From Isoetes taiwanensis (lineage: Eukaryota > Streptophyta > Lycopodiopsida > Isoetales > Isoetaceae): a stretch of 64,000 nt of DNA. This document shows positions 1 through 11,695 of the stretch, in pieces. The number at the start of each line of letters is the position of its first letter. Position 1 is the first letter of the stretch. The stretch covers positions 6,014,001-6,078,000 of the forward strand of contig JAJEKV010000064.1 of assembly GCA_021234155.1 (NCBI GenBank), written 5' to 3'. Under the pieces are notes generated by a model. It had not been told where the DNA came from and searched no databases. It was given only the letters and a program-made list of their open reading frames with translations. A program made the translations under genes and the position numbers.

Positions 1-24
1 GATTTGGGGCAACGAAGACAAATA

Positions 25-113
25 GGAAACCGGTGAAGCAACTCAGTTTTGTAGAGCAGAGTATGCTGGAAACCGGTGAAGCAGCTCAGTTTTGTAGAGC
101 AGAGCATGCTGGA
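25..113. repeat. Two-copy 43-bp tandem repeat
   Basis: Two adjacent copies of a 43-bp unit starting GGAAACCGGTGAAGCA, at 25-67 and 68-110, differ at two positions (AACTC/AGCTC, GTATG/GCATG). The rest of 1-300 shows no gene I can support. Confidence 0.85.
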
Positions 114-305
114 ATTCATCTGGTATTTTATAAGGATACATGATATACAAGAAGTTGCTTGTGCTTGTAGGGGTATTTTATTTGACATGCTTGCATTTCC
201 TCATGATTGCAGAAGGCACAGTTCATCCTTAGAACTTTGAAGGCTATAGCTTGTGCTTTCTGTGAAGTAAAGCGAGAAGAGTGCAGGATTGGATTTGATG
301 TGGTT

Positions 306-462
306 AAATTGGGCGGTCGCCAGATTTAACTTGTATCGGCAGACGCTTTCTTTGACTTTCTTTTCAAACACACAGGGAAATGTTTGGAGTGGGTGCCAAA
401 TTTGCTTAGCAAAACTTCTGTTTTGAAGTTTATGGAGGCTAAATTGGGCAGTCGCCAAATTT
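306..462. repeat. Two imperfect copies of a 22-nt palindromic motif
   Basis: Positions 306-327 and 441-462 each carry a 22-nt near-palindrome of the form AAATTGGGC..GTCGCC..ATTT and are followed by AAC. They are 135 bp apart and related to the perfect palindrome at 843-864. No surrounding ORF looks real. The function is unknown; a protein-binding site or the end of a small transposon is possible. Confidence 0.6.
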
Positions 463-842
463 AACTCCATAACATATGCTTTGTTTGGATTCTTCAGATG
501 AAACGAAGCTTACCTTATGCTTTATATTTGTTGACGGTAAGTTGGGCGGACTTCATTGGCTTCATGTCTTTCCTTAAATTGCAGATTCGCTGAAGTATTT
601 CACAGAAGAAACCCACCATCTAGAGAGCTTGTTTTGTTAGAGTGCAGGTGCTTGTCTATGAAGTGTAGGTGCAAAAGAACGCGAATCAGTTCAGACAGAT
701 CTAGGTTTTCTGGAGAGCCACTGCATCAATTACCTATTCGAAGATACAGAGCAACCGTTGTTTGCTGCAAAGCTTGGGCTATTGAAATTGAAGTGTAAGT
801 GATTTCAATAACATAAACTTTTTAGATGAATTCGAGGAGACT

Positions 843-864
843 AAATTGGGCGATCGCCCAATTT
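843..864. repeat. Perfect 22-nt palindrome
   Basis: The half-site AAATTGGGCGA is followed directly by its exact reverse complement, giving a 22-nt perfect palindrome centred on CGATCG. It is the symmetric version of the motif at 306-327 and 441-462. Confidence 0.8.
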
Positions 865-1005
865 CCTTCTATTGATTTAACTTTTATTGACCAGGGAGTT
901 GCATGTGTTTGATAGCAGAGAGCAGAATATAGCTTGATATTTGAATCAAGAAGAGGCTAGCAGACTCGGTAATAGCACTTCCGACCAGATATGGTTACAA
1001 GAGAA

Positions 1006-1082
1006 AATCCTTTCTCACTAAATCCCGTAAATCCTTTCTCACTAAATCCTGTAAACCCTTTCTCACTAAATCCCGTAAATCC
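1006..1082. repeat. 24-bp minisatellite, about 3.2 copies
   Basis: Three consecutive 24-bp units (1006-1029, 1030-1053, 1054-1077) with core CCTTTCTCACTAAATCC, plus a partial fourth. Because 24 is a multiple of 3, the surrounding frame reads as a repeated NPFSLNPV peptide, but I see no other sign of coding. Confidence 0.85.
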
Positions 1083-1207
1083 AGGCCACATAAATCTACA
1101 TCAAATCCGACCACAGATTCTAACTTCGGTTTCTAACTTCCAGCGGTTTGCTAAAACATCGCTCTCCTCTTGCAAGCCACGATCTCTATTTTATTCTTTT
1201 GCACATA

Positions 1208-1253
1208 TGCACGCCTTCTTGCATGCTCAGTGCACGCCTTCTTGCATGCTCAG
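1208..1253. repeat. Two-copy 23-bp tandem repeat
   Basis: The unit TGCACGCCTTCTTGCATG plus CTCAG occurs at 1208-1230 and again at 1231-1253 without change. From 1254 to about 1880 I see no gene. Confidence 0.8.
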
Positions 1254-1887
1254 ATCTGCCTTTTCAACAAAAATATTATCGACATTTGTTTTGCCATGTC
1301 ATCATGAGTGCATATTATGTTATGATTCAAAATGCTGGATGATGATTTCAACACAAGTCTTTGGTACTCCTACTATCTATGAATATAATCTGTAGTTTAT
1401 GTGTTGGAATGTTGTAAATATAATCTGTCGTTTATGTGTTGGAATGTTTCTCTTTTATTGGTTGCCTTAATCCTGGAGAATAAGGTAATATTTGTATGGA
1501 GCTTGCCAAAGTATCGAGTGATGCTATTATGTTCCATGGTTTCACTCCTAAAACCTTGTATTCTAGACAATTTAAATCACTTTGGGATGTTTATGGACTT
1601 GGAAAAAGTCCATATATAATGAAATTGTGCTTAATTAACCTCCCATCAGTTGAGTATGCTTAAACCACAAACAAACATAGGTTAATTTCAGGGCATCTTG
1701 AAGATGAGAATGCATTGCGCAATTCTGGAGCAAAGCATGCAAATATTTGGGCAAGAGGTACCCAAAGAATCCCATGACTGGACGTCATCCAGATTTTAAT
1801 TCAGTTGCCAACTTAGTAAAGTTTGCTTGTGAAGGTAAATCAGGTTTGCTTGGATATTGCACAGACATGATGCAATAAAGTGGTCAA

Positions 1888-3199
1888 TTGTTGGCCGAAA
1901 TTCACAGATTATTAAGGTGCATGTATGAACGAAATGAAGAATTTTGTAATTTAGCAAGAACAAGCATGTCAATGGAAAGTGCAATGAAGGAGAAAGAGAA
2001 GACAATCATAAAATTAAAAAATGACATATTGCAGCTTGAAGGTGATAAAATGCTTGCTAATTGTGTGTTGAAATTGATGCAGCGATGTGAGTCAAAGAGC
2101 AATCATGCAAATGACTTGAAGAGGAAACTTGTATGTGCTGAGAAGAGATTGGCCCGGATGAAGAGGACCCCTCTTGGATGGCGAGAAAGGAAGAAAGGAA
2201 AAAAACCAATTGAGAACTTGAATATGAGGTGTGGTGCTTCCAAGAGAAGAATTTATGCAATGAAGAATGTGTTAAACACAAAGAGGCCACACAACAGTTC
2301 AAGAGGTTTGTGATATTGCTGGGATCAGTAAGCAGGGCTACAAGTTGCTGTTCAAGCCATTTCATTCAACACAAAGAAAATTGTCATCCCTAGACCCTAC
2401 AACTTAGAGCTAATCAAAAGGAGGAAAGGCATTTCAGTAAGTGAAGTATTAGGAAGCATGCATTCTCTGGAATGCGGTTTTCCTGTTGCAGCTTCAGTTA
2501 CAGTTGGGAACAGTAAGGGCGCCAAAAAAACTAGAAAAGATCCCAAAAAAGGCTCAGGAGAGAGATATTCTTGGATTGCATGCCAAAAATAACGTGTGGT
2601 TTGAATTGGATAAGATTTTAAATTTCATGGTTGTTTATTATAACATACAAGAGGCAGAGGTGAATGGGCAACTCGAAATTTGCTTGAAGCTGGATGAGAT
2701 GGAGATGTCACACAGAACAAAGTACGAGAGAGTATCTATAACTCTGATGAACATAGCATTCACAAGCAATTATGATGAGGAAAGGAACAAAAAGAAGAAA
2801 ATTAGGGATCCAGATTGGTTTTCTGTGCAATCAGAAGACCATATTTGGTGGTTGGGCATATTCCAGGTTCAGAAAGAGAACTACAACGTTTTGAAATGGG
2901 TTTTTGATTAGACAGACATCCCAAGGCTGCTAGGTTTGCATGGCAATGGTGGGAAATTAAGTGTTGCAGACCATGATTTCTTTATTGTTAATTTCCATTT
3001 GGCATGTGTCCTGAAGACAGAAAAGGCTATGTATAACATAAGTTCTTCAGGTGCCAAGACTATAAGGAATTGTATTTATTGCTGCTATACATTGAAGGAG
3101 GAGAAGAAGAAAGGATCCAAGAGCACTCTCGACATAGCAGAAGATTCGACAGAGCAGCAATCCACAGTTGCATACATGGGTCGGAAGGATGAACCCTAA
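1888..3199 (+). pseudogene. Decayed gene of an unnamed protein family (coiled-coil head, CxxC end)
   Basis: Three ORF segments align as one broken coding region. Segment 1888-2313 is Lys/Glu-rich and coiled-coil-like (core MKEKEKTIIKLKNDILQLEG). A different frame then carries a stretch ending in DIAGISKQGYKLLFKPF, up to about 2390. Segments 2486-2908 and 2912-3199 share one frame and are split by a single TAG at 2909-2911. Layout of the last part (LKLDEMEMS, then YNVLKWVF, then HFFI-like and CIYCCYTLKEE) resembles, from memory, an uncharacterised eukaryotic family whose members have a GDGTR-type motif, a YDxLK motif and a terminal CIWC motif. I cannot name a function. At least one frameshift and one stop make it a pseudogene, unless those are sequencing errors. 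No flanking element tells how it arrived. Confidence 0.4.
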
Positions 3200-3353
3200 A
3201 CTTTAAGATAGACTTTTCCTGCCATCATATATCCCACACGATCAGCTAAAAAAAAAGCACATCATATATAAGCAATTCCATATGAATTGCAATTGGTTTG
3301 GGTCCTCGTGGAGAAAGGAATCCCTTCTCCATATGGATCCATTCCTTTTGTCA

Positions 3354-3540
3354 AAAAACTGGTTCAACCAACATCCTTTTGTTGATTGATGTTAAAAACT
3401 GGTTCAACCAATATTCTTTTGTTGATTGATATTAAAAATTTTCGTTGAATCTACATTCATTCATGTTACAAGTTTTCGTTGAATCTACCATGTTACAAGT
3501 TTTTGTTGAATCTACCATTGTATACATTCATTCACGTTAA
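3354..3540. repeat. Short tandem repeats (40 bp and about 25 bp)
   Basis: Two 40-bp units begin AAAAACTGGTTCAACC at 3354 and 3394. They run straight into about three copies of a shorter unit containing TTCGTTGAATCTAC, to about 3520. The motif GTTCAACC also starts the larger repeat that follows. Confidence 0.7.
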
Positions 3541-3613
3541 TTTCTTTACTGAAATTTGGTGAAAGCCATTGGATGCACGTTTCAAAGCATGAAGTGCATT
3601 TTCAAAGTAAGAA

Positions 3614-3895
3614 TTCAACCCATGAAATCTTAAATCAAAGAAGTGTTTCATAGCATGGTATTCTAGACATGGTTACATTGTTTCTTGTTAAATTTAACCT
3701 ATTATGGGCACACCCATAGTTCAACCCATGGGATATTAAATGTAAGAAATGATTCGTACCATGGTTTTCTAGGCATGGTTACATTGTTTCTTGTTAATTT
3801 AACCTATTATGGGCACACCCATAGTTCAACCCATGGGATGTTAAATGTAACTAAGTGATTCATACCATGGGTTTTCTAGGCATGGTCACATATAT
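3614..3895. repeat. 105-106-bp tandem repeat, about 2.7 copies
   Basis: Units start TTCAACCCATG at 3614, 3720 and 3825. Each holds TTCTAG(A/G)CATGGT and the block CTATTATGGGCACACCC. The third unit is cut off near 3895. No ORF is associated. Confidence 0.8.
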
Positions 3896-4074
3896 TGAAC
3901 ATCAACCCATATATTGAACATTTGCAAAAATATTGAGGTGGGTGGCTTTGGTCCCGCGGGAAGAAATTGTATGCATGCAAACTTCCCTTTCTTCTCTTCG
4001 CTTCTTTCCCAAAATTTCGCCTCCCCCTCCTTTAGCTCCAATCCGTCCATCTTCCTCTCCCGAATTCGAGCTCC

Positions 4075-4275
4075 ATGGCCGGGACCAAGGTAACAGAGGC
4101 GAGACCTACTCTATTGTTCCTGCGAGCTCGACGCCAGCTCGATCAGAGTTTGTTTCTTCATCCGGTTACAGTGGTGGCTAGGTTCACTCCACCTGAAGTT
4201 GAGAAGCTTATTGAGGCTGGAGTTGTCTGTTCTTGCAGGGTCCTTGAATGGGTTGATCGAGCCTACCCAGATTAG
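4075..4275 (+). other. Unassigned ORF, possible first exon
   Basis: An ATG in good plant context (CTCCATGGCC) opens 66 codons containing RFTPPEVEKLIEAGVV and ending at a TAG. The C-terminal half looks like a helical protein segment, but I do not recognise the family. It lies about 1 kb upstream of the SerRS relic and could belong to it or to another decayed gene. The interval 4276-5280 holds only overlapping minus-strand ORFs (4654-5101) without a recognisable motif. Confidence 0.2.
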
Positions 4276-5280
4276 GAGCGTATCCTGGAAATGAAGATGT
4301 ATGCCATGGAAGACGACCTGCATATAGAGCTGAGGATGCCCCCCGCTTGAAGATCAAGCATATTGTCAGCCTTTCTGTATACTAGTTTATAGTTTTTTTT
4401 TTTTTAAGCACGCCAGCCTAACCAAGCATGCAACCCTCCTTGCAATTCTAACCTATCCACGTAGCACCTCCACCGCATCAAAAATTGAAGTGGCATTAAT
4501 TTTTACTGTAAGATCTATTTTTTTCTAAGATCTACGGTTAAGGAAATTAGAAAATGGGCAGAAATACGACACGGAGATACAAAAGGTCACGACCATAGTT
4601 TACCGCCTTTTGAACTCTGCGAGCAAGCCTAGAGTGATGGAGATAATTTGAAGCTATAGCCTAAAAAAGAAAAGCAACCTCTTTAGATGCCGCTTGGCCA
4701 TAAGTCGAGCCTCTGTCCTCGGATTTATTACCCCAAAAGCATGAGCCCATCGATTCTTCAACTGGGTATGCCCGATTTGAGCTTTATAAAAACCGCTTAT
4801 TTTAAGAGTGAGGCAAAAAAATTGCCTATCAGGTGAAGGTATGCCGTGAAGGGTTTTATTCATTTGCATACTTCGGCTATGGCTCTTGCATAGATTGTTC
4901 CGCGTACTGGCGAGATTCCCAAACCATTTGCCTGCTTCTAGCTCTTTTTTGAATTTGTAACTTCTGTCCTGCTTCAATATGAAAGTGGAACTCCACAAAT
5001 TCGCAGCTCCAAAAGCCCGCTCTGGACCATAGTGTTTTCACAAATCGAAAGCAGAGTGCTAATCCATTTCTGACTATTGCCCTGGGCCACGGCAATGGCA
5101 AGCACCATAGGAGTCGCCTTCAACCTTACCTTCGTTCACTATGCAGTCACAAAAATGCCGCATTGTCGGCCCACAATTCCGACATAAACAGCTCTCTTAT
5201 CCTGGTGGAATACGATTTCTGTGCAATGCTGTTTCTCAGTTGGAAAAGATACTGGAAGTGGACCAAGCTGGCGAGCCAAC

Positions 5281-7574
5281 ATCGATTTTAAATGGATTCT
5301 TGATAACAAGGACGCAGTGGCTGCAAATATTCAGCGCAGGAAATCTGGACTGATGTTGATTTACTTGTGAAGCTTTATGAACAATCCTGTAATCTGACAG
5401 CGGTAAGCTACATTTCTATTGTTAAATTGGATACCATCTTGTATTGATGGTAAGAGCTTCATTCTCTTTTGAGATACTTGTGCATCTTTTAGATGGTCTT
5501 TCAACTCCATTCTGCAATAAATCCTGTATTTTTTTTATCCTAGATTTATAGATGATTTAAAGGGTTACAACGCGATTTTTTGGGCTGTTTTATGAAGGAC
5601 TTCTCAGATACCAGAACTGCTATATTCAGCCCGTAATTATAAGATCCTTCAGATATTGTCCTCATAATTGTAAGGTTTCATCATATATATGCCTCAAGAT
5701 GAGCTCTTATTCACGCTCAAGCATTGATCTAGTCTTGGGATCTGGGAATCAGAACAAAATGGTCTCCATATGCATAATTACTTGGTTGGAAACCATGCTG
5801 CCAAGTCTGAGATTTTCATCTGAGATGCATCCTTGATCTCAGCCACATATCATGTCCCATGTGATCAAAATCACAACACTTATTGTACTCATGTATGGTA
5901 TATCCTCTGGGTTTTTTATGACTTTGACCCAGTAGATATTTAGTTATCATATTCTTAAAATCAGTTGCTTTCTAGACTGTGAGGTTTCTATAAAGAGCAA
6001 GTTTTGCCACTGGAGGACCTTTCCAGAAGTGCTGAGCATGTATACAGTTTTTCTTATTATGTTTAGTGCTTATGCATTTGTTCTTAAAACAGATTCATGA
6101 ATAAAAGTTTGTTTCCTTTTGTTATAACTTTTCTAAGTCTGTGTAGCCTAACACAATCAAGAACTGTGTAATATCACAGAAAGTCAATAAGATGTGGCAG
6201 ATGCAATGAAAGGGAAGCTAGAGTTGTTACAGAGGCAAGAGCTTATAGAAGAAGGTATGTTGTACTCTGCTTTATAGATTGTTCCATACAATATTTGTAG
6301 TCATGCATTGCTTTTAGGTAAAGAATTAAAGGAGCAATTATCTGTTCTCGAGGCTAATCTCACATCAGTATCGGATGTGCTTCAGCGGTAAGGACAGAGG
6401 ATACCAAATATGAGCCGTCCGGATGTTCCCAATGGTTCAGAAGAAGCAGCAGTACTGCGGAACGTTGTATGCATCAGCTTAGGTTTTTTTTAACTTACGA
6501 AAGTAGAAAGACAAAGGTTTTTGAATAAGCATGGTAACATGCTTTGTTTGCATTGGGCTTGGTAGGTTGGACAGAAGAAGGATTTTGATTTTCCGATTAA
6601 AGATCATATAGAACTAGGACAGATATTGGATTTAATTGACTTTGAGGCAGCTGCTGAGGTTCATTCTAGAAAAATAGAGTTTGGAATTGAATGAGAACTA
6701 TCTTTGATGACTGATTTGCTGGAGTTTGTCTTTTCTTGCCTTCTTTCTCGCCTTACAGGTTAGCGGAAACAAATTTTATTACCTGAAGAATGGGGCAACC
6801 TTATTGGAGCTTGCTATTATCAATTGGTCATTGATAGAGCTGGTCAAAAGGGGTTTTACACCCCTTACTACCCCTGACCTAGTCTGTCCAACTGTTGTTG
6901 AGGTGTGGTTTCCAACGTCGAGGCCAGAATACCCATTATGGCTGTTAAATGAAAACGAACCTGTCAATGGTTAGTAAAAACTTCCAGAATGCTCCTCTTT
7001 CAACAAATTCGGGCATGTGCTATTTGATGATAGCAAATGGTATGGTTAATGGCTATGCATCTGAAAATCAACAGAGAATGCATCAATGCTTAAATTGTAA
7101 TTTTTTTGAAATACTCCTTTCACTATTCAGGTGTACTCTGTTGAAGGGATGGATCTTGCATTGGCTGGAACAGCAGAGATTCTTGTGGCTGGCATGTACA
7201 GGACTAAGTCGTTATCGCGAGGTAATATTGCTCATTTTGTGGTCAGCAATGTTTTAAATAAAGTAGAAAATCATTTGTCCTCTTTTTTGTTCAGATATCA
7301 AGTGCATCCATTGTACAGATTATCAAAGCAGATGTTTAAATATCCGGTACAGGGTATCTAGTGATGAAACAAAAACATCTAACAAAAGGGGAAAAGCAAC
7401 TTGCCGCCACTAAAATTTGTTCATACTCTAAATGCAACCACTTGTGCTGTGCCACGAATGATTCTTGGCATACTGGAGAATTTCCAACAGAGTGATGGTT
7501 CAGTCCTTGTTCCTGAGGTGCTACAACCTTTTATGGGAGAACTTAAAAGTATTTTGCCAAATTCCGCATCATGA
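5281..7574 (+). pseudogene. Organellar-type seryl-tRNA synthetase pseudogene with introns
   Basis: Fragments of a bacterial-class (plant plastid/mitochondrial) SerRS appear in order. 5281-5402: IDFKWILDNKDAVAANIQRR, then a frameshift before DLLVKLYEQS. About 6190-6254: MKGKLELLQRQELIEEG (coiled-coil arm). 6318-6387: KELKEQLSVLEANL. 6391-6466: IPNMSRPDVPNG. 6566-6658: [14 protein letters not shown]. 6759-6902: KFYYLKNGATLLELAIINW and GFTPLTTPDLV (motif 1 region). 7131-7221: VYSVEGMDLALAGTAEIL. 7295-7574: degraded ISSAS..CTDYQSR (motif 3), then [15 protein letters not shown] and a C-terminal tail to TGA. Exons are bounded by GT and AG, so this is a genomic relic, not a processed copy. The exons expected to carry the motif 2 FRTEAG segment are missing between 7221 and 7295, and several frameshifts are present. 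Normally the enzyme charges tRNA-Ser in organelles; this copy cannot. Confidence 0.8.
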
Positions 7575-8160
7575 TATTTGATGCCTAGGTCAATATTTAT
7601 CCCAGTTTCTATGCTGTTACAAGTACTTGTACTTTACTGCTATTCTCCTTTGAGGGTTCTTCTGCGATTCCTGCAATTCTCAGAGCACTGCTTGGAAACA
7701 CTTACGCGTACACTAGAAGGCTTCCCAATATGAAAATGGAATGTAAACCTTACTATAGCAACTTGAATGGAATTGAGGATACGGATCTAATAGCTCCACA
7801 ATACACCTATATGAATGAATTGGGCTGATCTTTTGGATACCTTCACGTAAATGATTTCGAGTCACTCTTCTGTTCTTTTATGAATGCATCTTGTCTCTTT
7901 TTTACTCCAAAATGCTTGACATTCAAAAGAAGAAATTCTATTTGTCATCATGTCATCAAAAAGGTTTAATGATGGATTAACTTGATGCATGAATTCATTT
8001 TCTTAGTAATTATGCAATTAGATGTCATAAGAAAGATGATCCAACATTTCTTTCTATCGCATTAACCACAACAAATACAATTCAATTTATACTACTTTTT
8101 GCCCAATTTTTCTATACTTTTATTTTTTATAGCCTCTGGCGTGCCTTTTTGCTAGTTTTT
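7575..8160. other. Non-coding stretch
   Basis: AT-rich DNA with no ORF or repeat I can support. It ends directly against the TA microsatellite that opens the tandem array, so 8160/8161 is the left edge of the array. Confidence 0.5.
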
Positions 8161-9090
8161 ATATATATATATATATAAATATATATTCACTGTCCCCTGA
8201 CTTGCATAATACTCCCTTGTCAGCTACACAAATTTGCAGCCTCACTTGTTGGTCTTGAGGCCCTTGGTTGGCAAGAAGGTAATTACCCTCTTGTATGCTT
8301 AAGTCCACACCCTATTGTTCTTAAGACCCTGGTGTGACGTAAAGGAAATTACCCTCTTTTAGGCCTAAAGGCACACTTTACTAAGATAATATTAACATTC
8401 TAAATACATACATTCTTCTACTAATCTAGTGTTATGACTGACCAATAGAATTCCACTTTTCATAAAAAACATTTGACAATTTGTTCTCACGAACAAGTTT
8501 GACATCTTTTAGAGTTGTCCTCTTGTTAACTTTGGATCACCATAGTAATTAGTGACCAACTTGTCTATATTACCATTGTGCATCATTAAGTATATCAAGA
8601 CTGTATGGGCCTTACAGCTTAACTTGAGGACATGGACTTGGAAAAGCTGGATATGAGGCACGCAAACTAAAGATGGTCATAACGCACCTTGATTGGCTAA
8701 ATTTTGATATTTTTACTTTATTAAAAGGAGACTCTGCATAGGCTAACACCCTCTAATCATGATACGTTCACCCACCAACTTTAACGTTTACTAGGAATAA
8801 TAGGGCCCTAATGGTTGACCACATATACTCTTTAAAGTATGGTTGTACAAGAAATGGACTATTAGGGTATATCACATTTATTGCCTGTTCACTGCCTGCG
8901 CGCAAATGATGCTCGAGCATAACCTAAGGAGCCGAAGTTAGGCTTTGCTCAAGAGCCTGAATACGGCCGACGGCGCCTATGCAGAAAGATTTGGTGAAAA
9001 AAGATGCACAGGACGATTTGGAGCAGAGGACCATACGCTTGGAATGACCAGTGGCTGGACTCTTCCAATAAAATTTCAAATCAAATCAAA
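8161..9090. other. 5' non-coding leader of unit 1
   Basis: Starts with a TA tract and then about 850 bp shared by all units (again from about 15805, 23427 and 31067). It has no long ORF. Near its end lies a short ATG ORF at 8980-9048 (MQKDLVKKDAQDDLEQ and a few more residues), open only in the copies that keep CACAGGACG. It may be a uORF or chance. Confidence 0.5.
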
Positions 9091-9181
9091 TCGAATATGA
9101 TCCTTTGCATAGACTGGTATTTTCTTCCTTCACTCTTGTTTGCTCTGTTCTCAGCTTTGCATGCGCCCGAGAATGATCTGA

Positions 9182-9796
9182 TTGGAGTTAAATAACGAAG
9201 AGGAGAATATTCTTAATGAATTCCTCAAGCTGTGCATTGACAGCCGCCCTGATTCTAGTTGTCCTTATATCAGAACAAAATGTGCTTGCTCTAAACCTAA
9301 TGAGCATTTGCAACAGAGGCTGCATATTTCGGCAGCTGATAAAGAGGAAGTTGATTTCATATTCTCCGGTAGAGCTGGAGTTCTAGCTGAATATTGTTTC
9401 TGTGAGGGTTGTTTGGAGTGTTTCTGGAAGGTTGATAACATGGGCAGGACAAAGGGCGCCCCTAATAGCAGTGCCACTAGAAATGACATTATCAAAGTTC
9501 TTACTAAGGCTGCATTGCTCAATGAGCATGGAAGGGCTGATGGCACTCCAACGAAGGATTTAGCAAAGAATACTTTGATGGATATGATTACCAAAGCTGG
9601 CCTCAACTCTGAACTGCAGAATGAGGTAAACAAAAGAACACAAAGTAGCGGTCTGCAACAAACACAGCTACGAGTTGGCAACTATGGAAAAAACAATAGC
9701 ACAAATGATGACATAGTGGAGCTAGCTGAGGACACACCTAAATGCATGTTCATGCAAGACCAAGACTCGGATGAGGAGGATCTGCCACTAAATCAG
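9182..9796 (+). CDS. Gene 1, unit 1: Cys-rich protein with SAP/HeH-like repeats (first exon)
   Basis: Near-identical to the unit 2 copy described at 16817. The in-frame ATG seen in units 2 and 3 is disrupted here (GCCAGAATGATACAG reads GCCCGAGAATGATCTG, a CAG-site change), so the open frame begins at TTG 9182 and the true start is uncertain. Both Cys clusters, both helical repeats (TRNDIIKVLTKAALL and NTLMDMITKAGLN) and the acidic tail DQDSDEEDLPLNQ are intact. The exon probably ends at 9796, where GT follows LNQ; read through, the frame stops at 9907. Confidence 0.55.
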
Positions 9797-10023
9797 GTCC
9801 CATTGCATGGTTATACTAGAAAAGACATGATGATTATTGATTTTGCTTGTTTGGTGTCTACAAAAGTTGATTTTGCTCTTATGAAAATTTCTCTATTCTT
9901 TGCTTAGCTAAAACTAATATGCTAATGGGCAAAGGGCGATAAGCCAAGGATCCCTACAGCTTACCTGACGCCCCTTACCCTGTTACCTTGATTAAAGCTA
10001 ATTGTGGTCATGTTTGGGTGCAG

Positions 10024-10086
10024 GTAACCGGGGTTCCTTTTCCCATCTCTGTGTATCTGTTTCAGCTATCAAGTTTGCATGGATGA
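10024..10086 (+). CDS. Candidate second exon of gene 1, unit 1
   Basis: After TGCAG comes GTAACCGGGGTTCC, which in phase 0 reads VTGVPFPISVYLF and stops within 21 codons. The same acceptor plus VTGV start is used by the family B exon at 38678, which is why I list it. In family A the exon looks degenerate or truncated. The following 1.6 kb to 11695 is intron-like: T-rich stretches and no convincing ORF. Confidence 0.35.
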   Translation, partial: VTGVPFPISVYLFQLSSLHG

Positions 10087-11695
10087 AGTTGCTTTCTCGA
10101 ACTTCTCTTAGTGCAGTTCTTGTTATGTTTTCCCTTAAAACATTTGTGTTTACGACATATGGTATGCTTCTTTATCTCCTCTATTTTGAGACAACGTAAT
10201 ACAACGATATAACTTGAATGAGATAAGTAAGTTTGCTGCCCTGTCTGCTAAGCAGCATAAACTATTTGAATGCTTGTCTATTCTATGTTTTTCATTTGAG
10301 ACTCATTACTATAATATGGAAATATGTTTTTTTTTTTTTTTTTTAAAAAAGGGAGGAGGTACTGCTATCTAATGCATGCATTGTTCAAACTTGATGCTGT
10401 CTGTATATGATGAGACTGCATGGATACTTTAGATAAACATAAACACGCGGGAACATTCTACAGCAGAGCAGCCTGATAGAATAAAGTCTTTGATGCATAT
10501 TTATCGTACATAATGGCATAGGCCTGAATAATGCATAGTTTACCGCTGATATATGGTGAAATGCAGGCATTAGATTGCAGTATTTATGTTCTTAAAGTAG
10601 CTCAAATAATCAGGGGAATGGCTTGCTTATATTCACCAAGCACATAGGCATGCAAATGTTTTATATTGCTTAAAAAAAATAACATATGGTGTTCACTACA
10701 CATTTCTTGGATCTAGGACTAGTTTGTACAACAGGTCGAGCAATGCATACAGTCCTGCACGTTATTTGATAACAGCATGCATGAGCATGTTTATGTTACT
10801 CGAAATTTCTGATATTTCTCTTTGTTCACTGCATACATTTACATGCAAGTATTCCTCGTGGCATGCAGAAATACCATGTTGTATTCCCTTAGCATTTCTT
10901 GAATTTTTGTCTTGGATGCACAATATAAAGGGGTAATGCACACAGTCCTGCATCATATGTGACTACTGGTATATGGATATAACCTCTCTGATTAAGGCAT
11001 ACCTTAGTAGTAGACCCAAACTATCGTCTTTAATCTCTTGCTGCATATCTTGGTTTTAGTACTACAAATGCCTACTGTTCTACCATTAATGCACCATACA
11101 TGAACAGTCTTAGCTAGACAGACCTTTCCTTCATGCCCCTTCTAATGACCTTTCATGATTTACTAGTATTTAAACCAGTATAGGATACTCCAAATCCTAG
11201 AAAAGTAACTACCTCTTTGGGCATAGGTATTTCATAAGGTTGTTGAATAAATCCCCCCGGTTATGCTACTTAAGTACAGAACACGATTAAAACCTAAACC
11301 TGAATCTTAAGAATATGCTACTGTTATCTCTCTAAGCTGCTAGCTAGTCTTACTGCTAACACCCCTAAGTTTATTATGACTTTGTAGTTTTCACTTCATA
11401 TGGTTCCTAATGGCTTCCCATGATTAAATGGGTCTGATAAGCTCTGATCTGGAAAGGTCACTGCATAGATAGCTATATATTCCTAGACTTCGGATTGCTA
11501 GTATAACTAGCATGAGTCTTAGGAACCATCATACGGAACAAACCTTTTGAGACCCTTATTTCCTGCTCCATGCATGATTCGATGCCCACATTAATCTTTT
11601 TACCTGGCACAATCTTTTTACTTGGCTATATTGGTTTACATGTTCTAAATAGCATAGCATGTTTTCTAATTCAGTGTCACTTTACTGAAATTTAG

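Noticed and set aside
4654..5101. Overlapping 114-aa and 74-aa minus-strand ORFs
   Set aside because: Balanced composition, but no motif, start context or splice site support; could be an exon relic but not defensible.
11427..11456. Hammerhead-ribozyme-like core CTGATAAG..GAAA in the intron of each unit (PLEs often carry hammerheads)
   Set aside because: The conserved G of CTGANGA is an A, no helix II pairs between the two core segments, and no helix III is evident.
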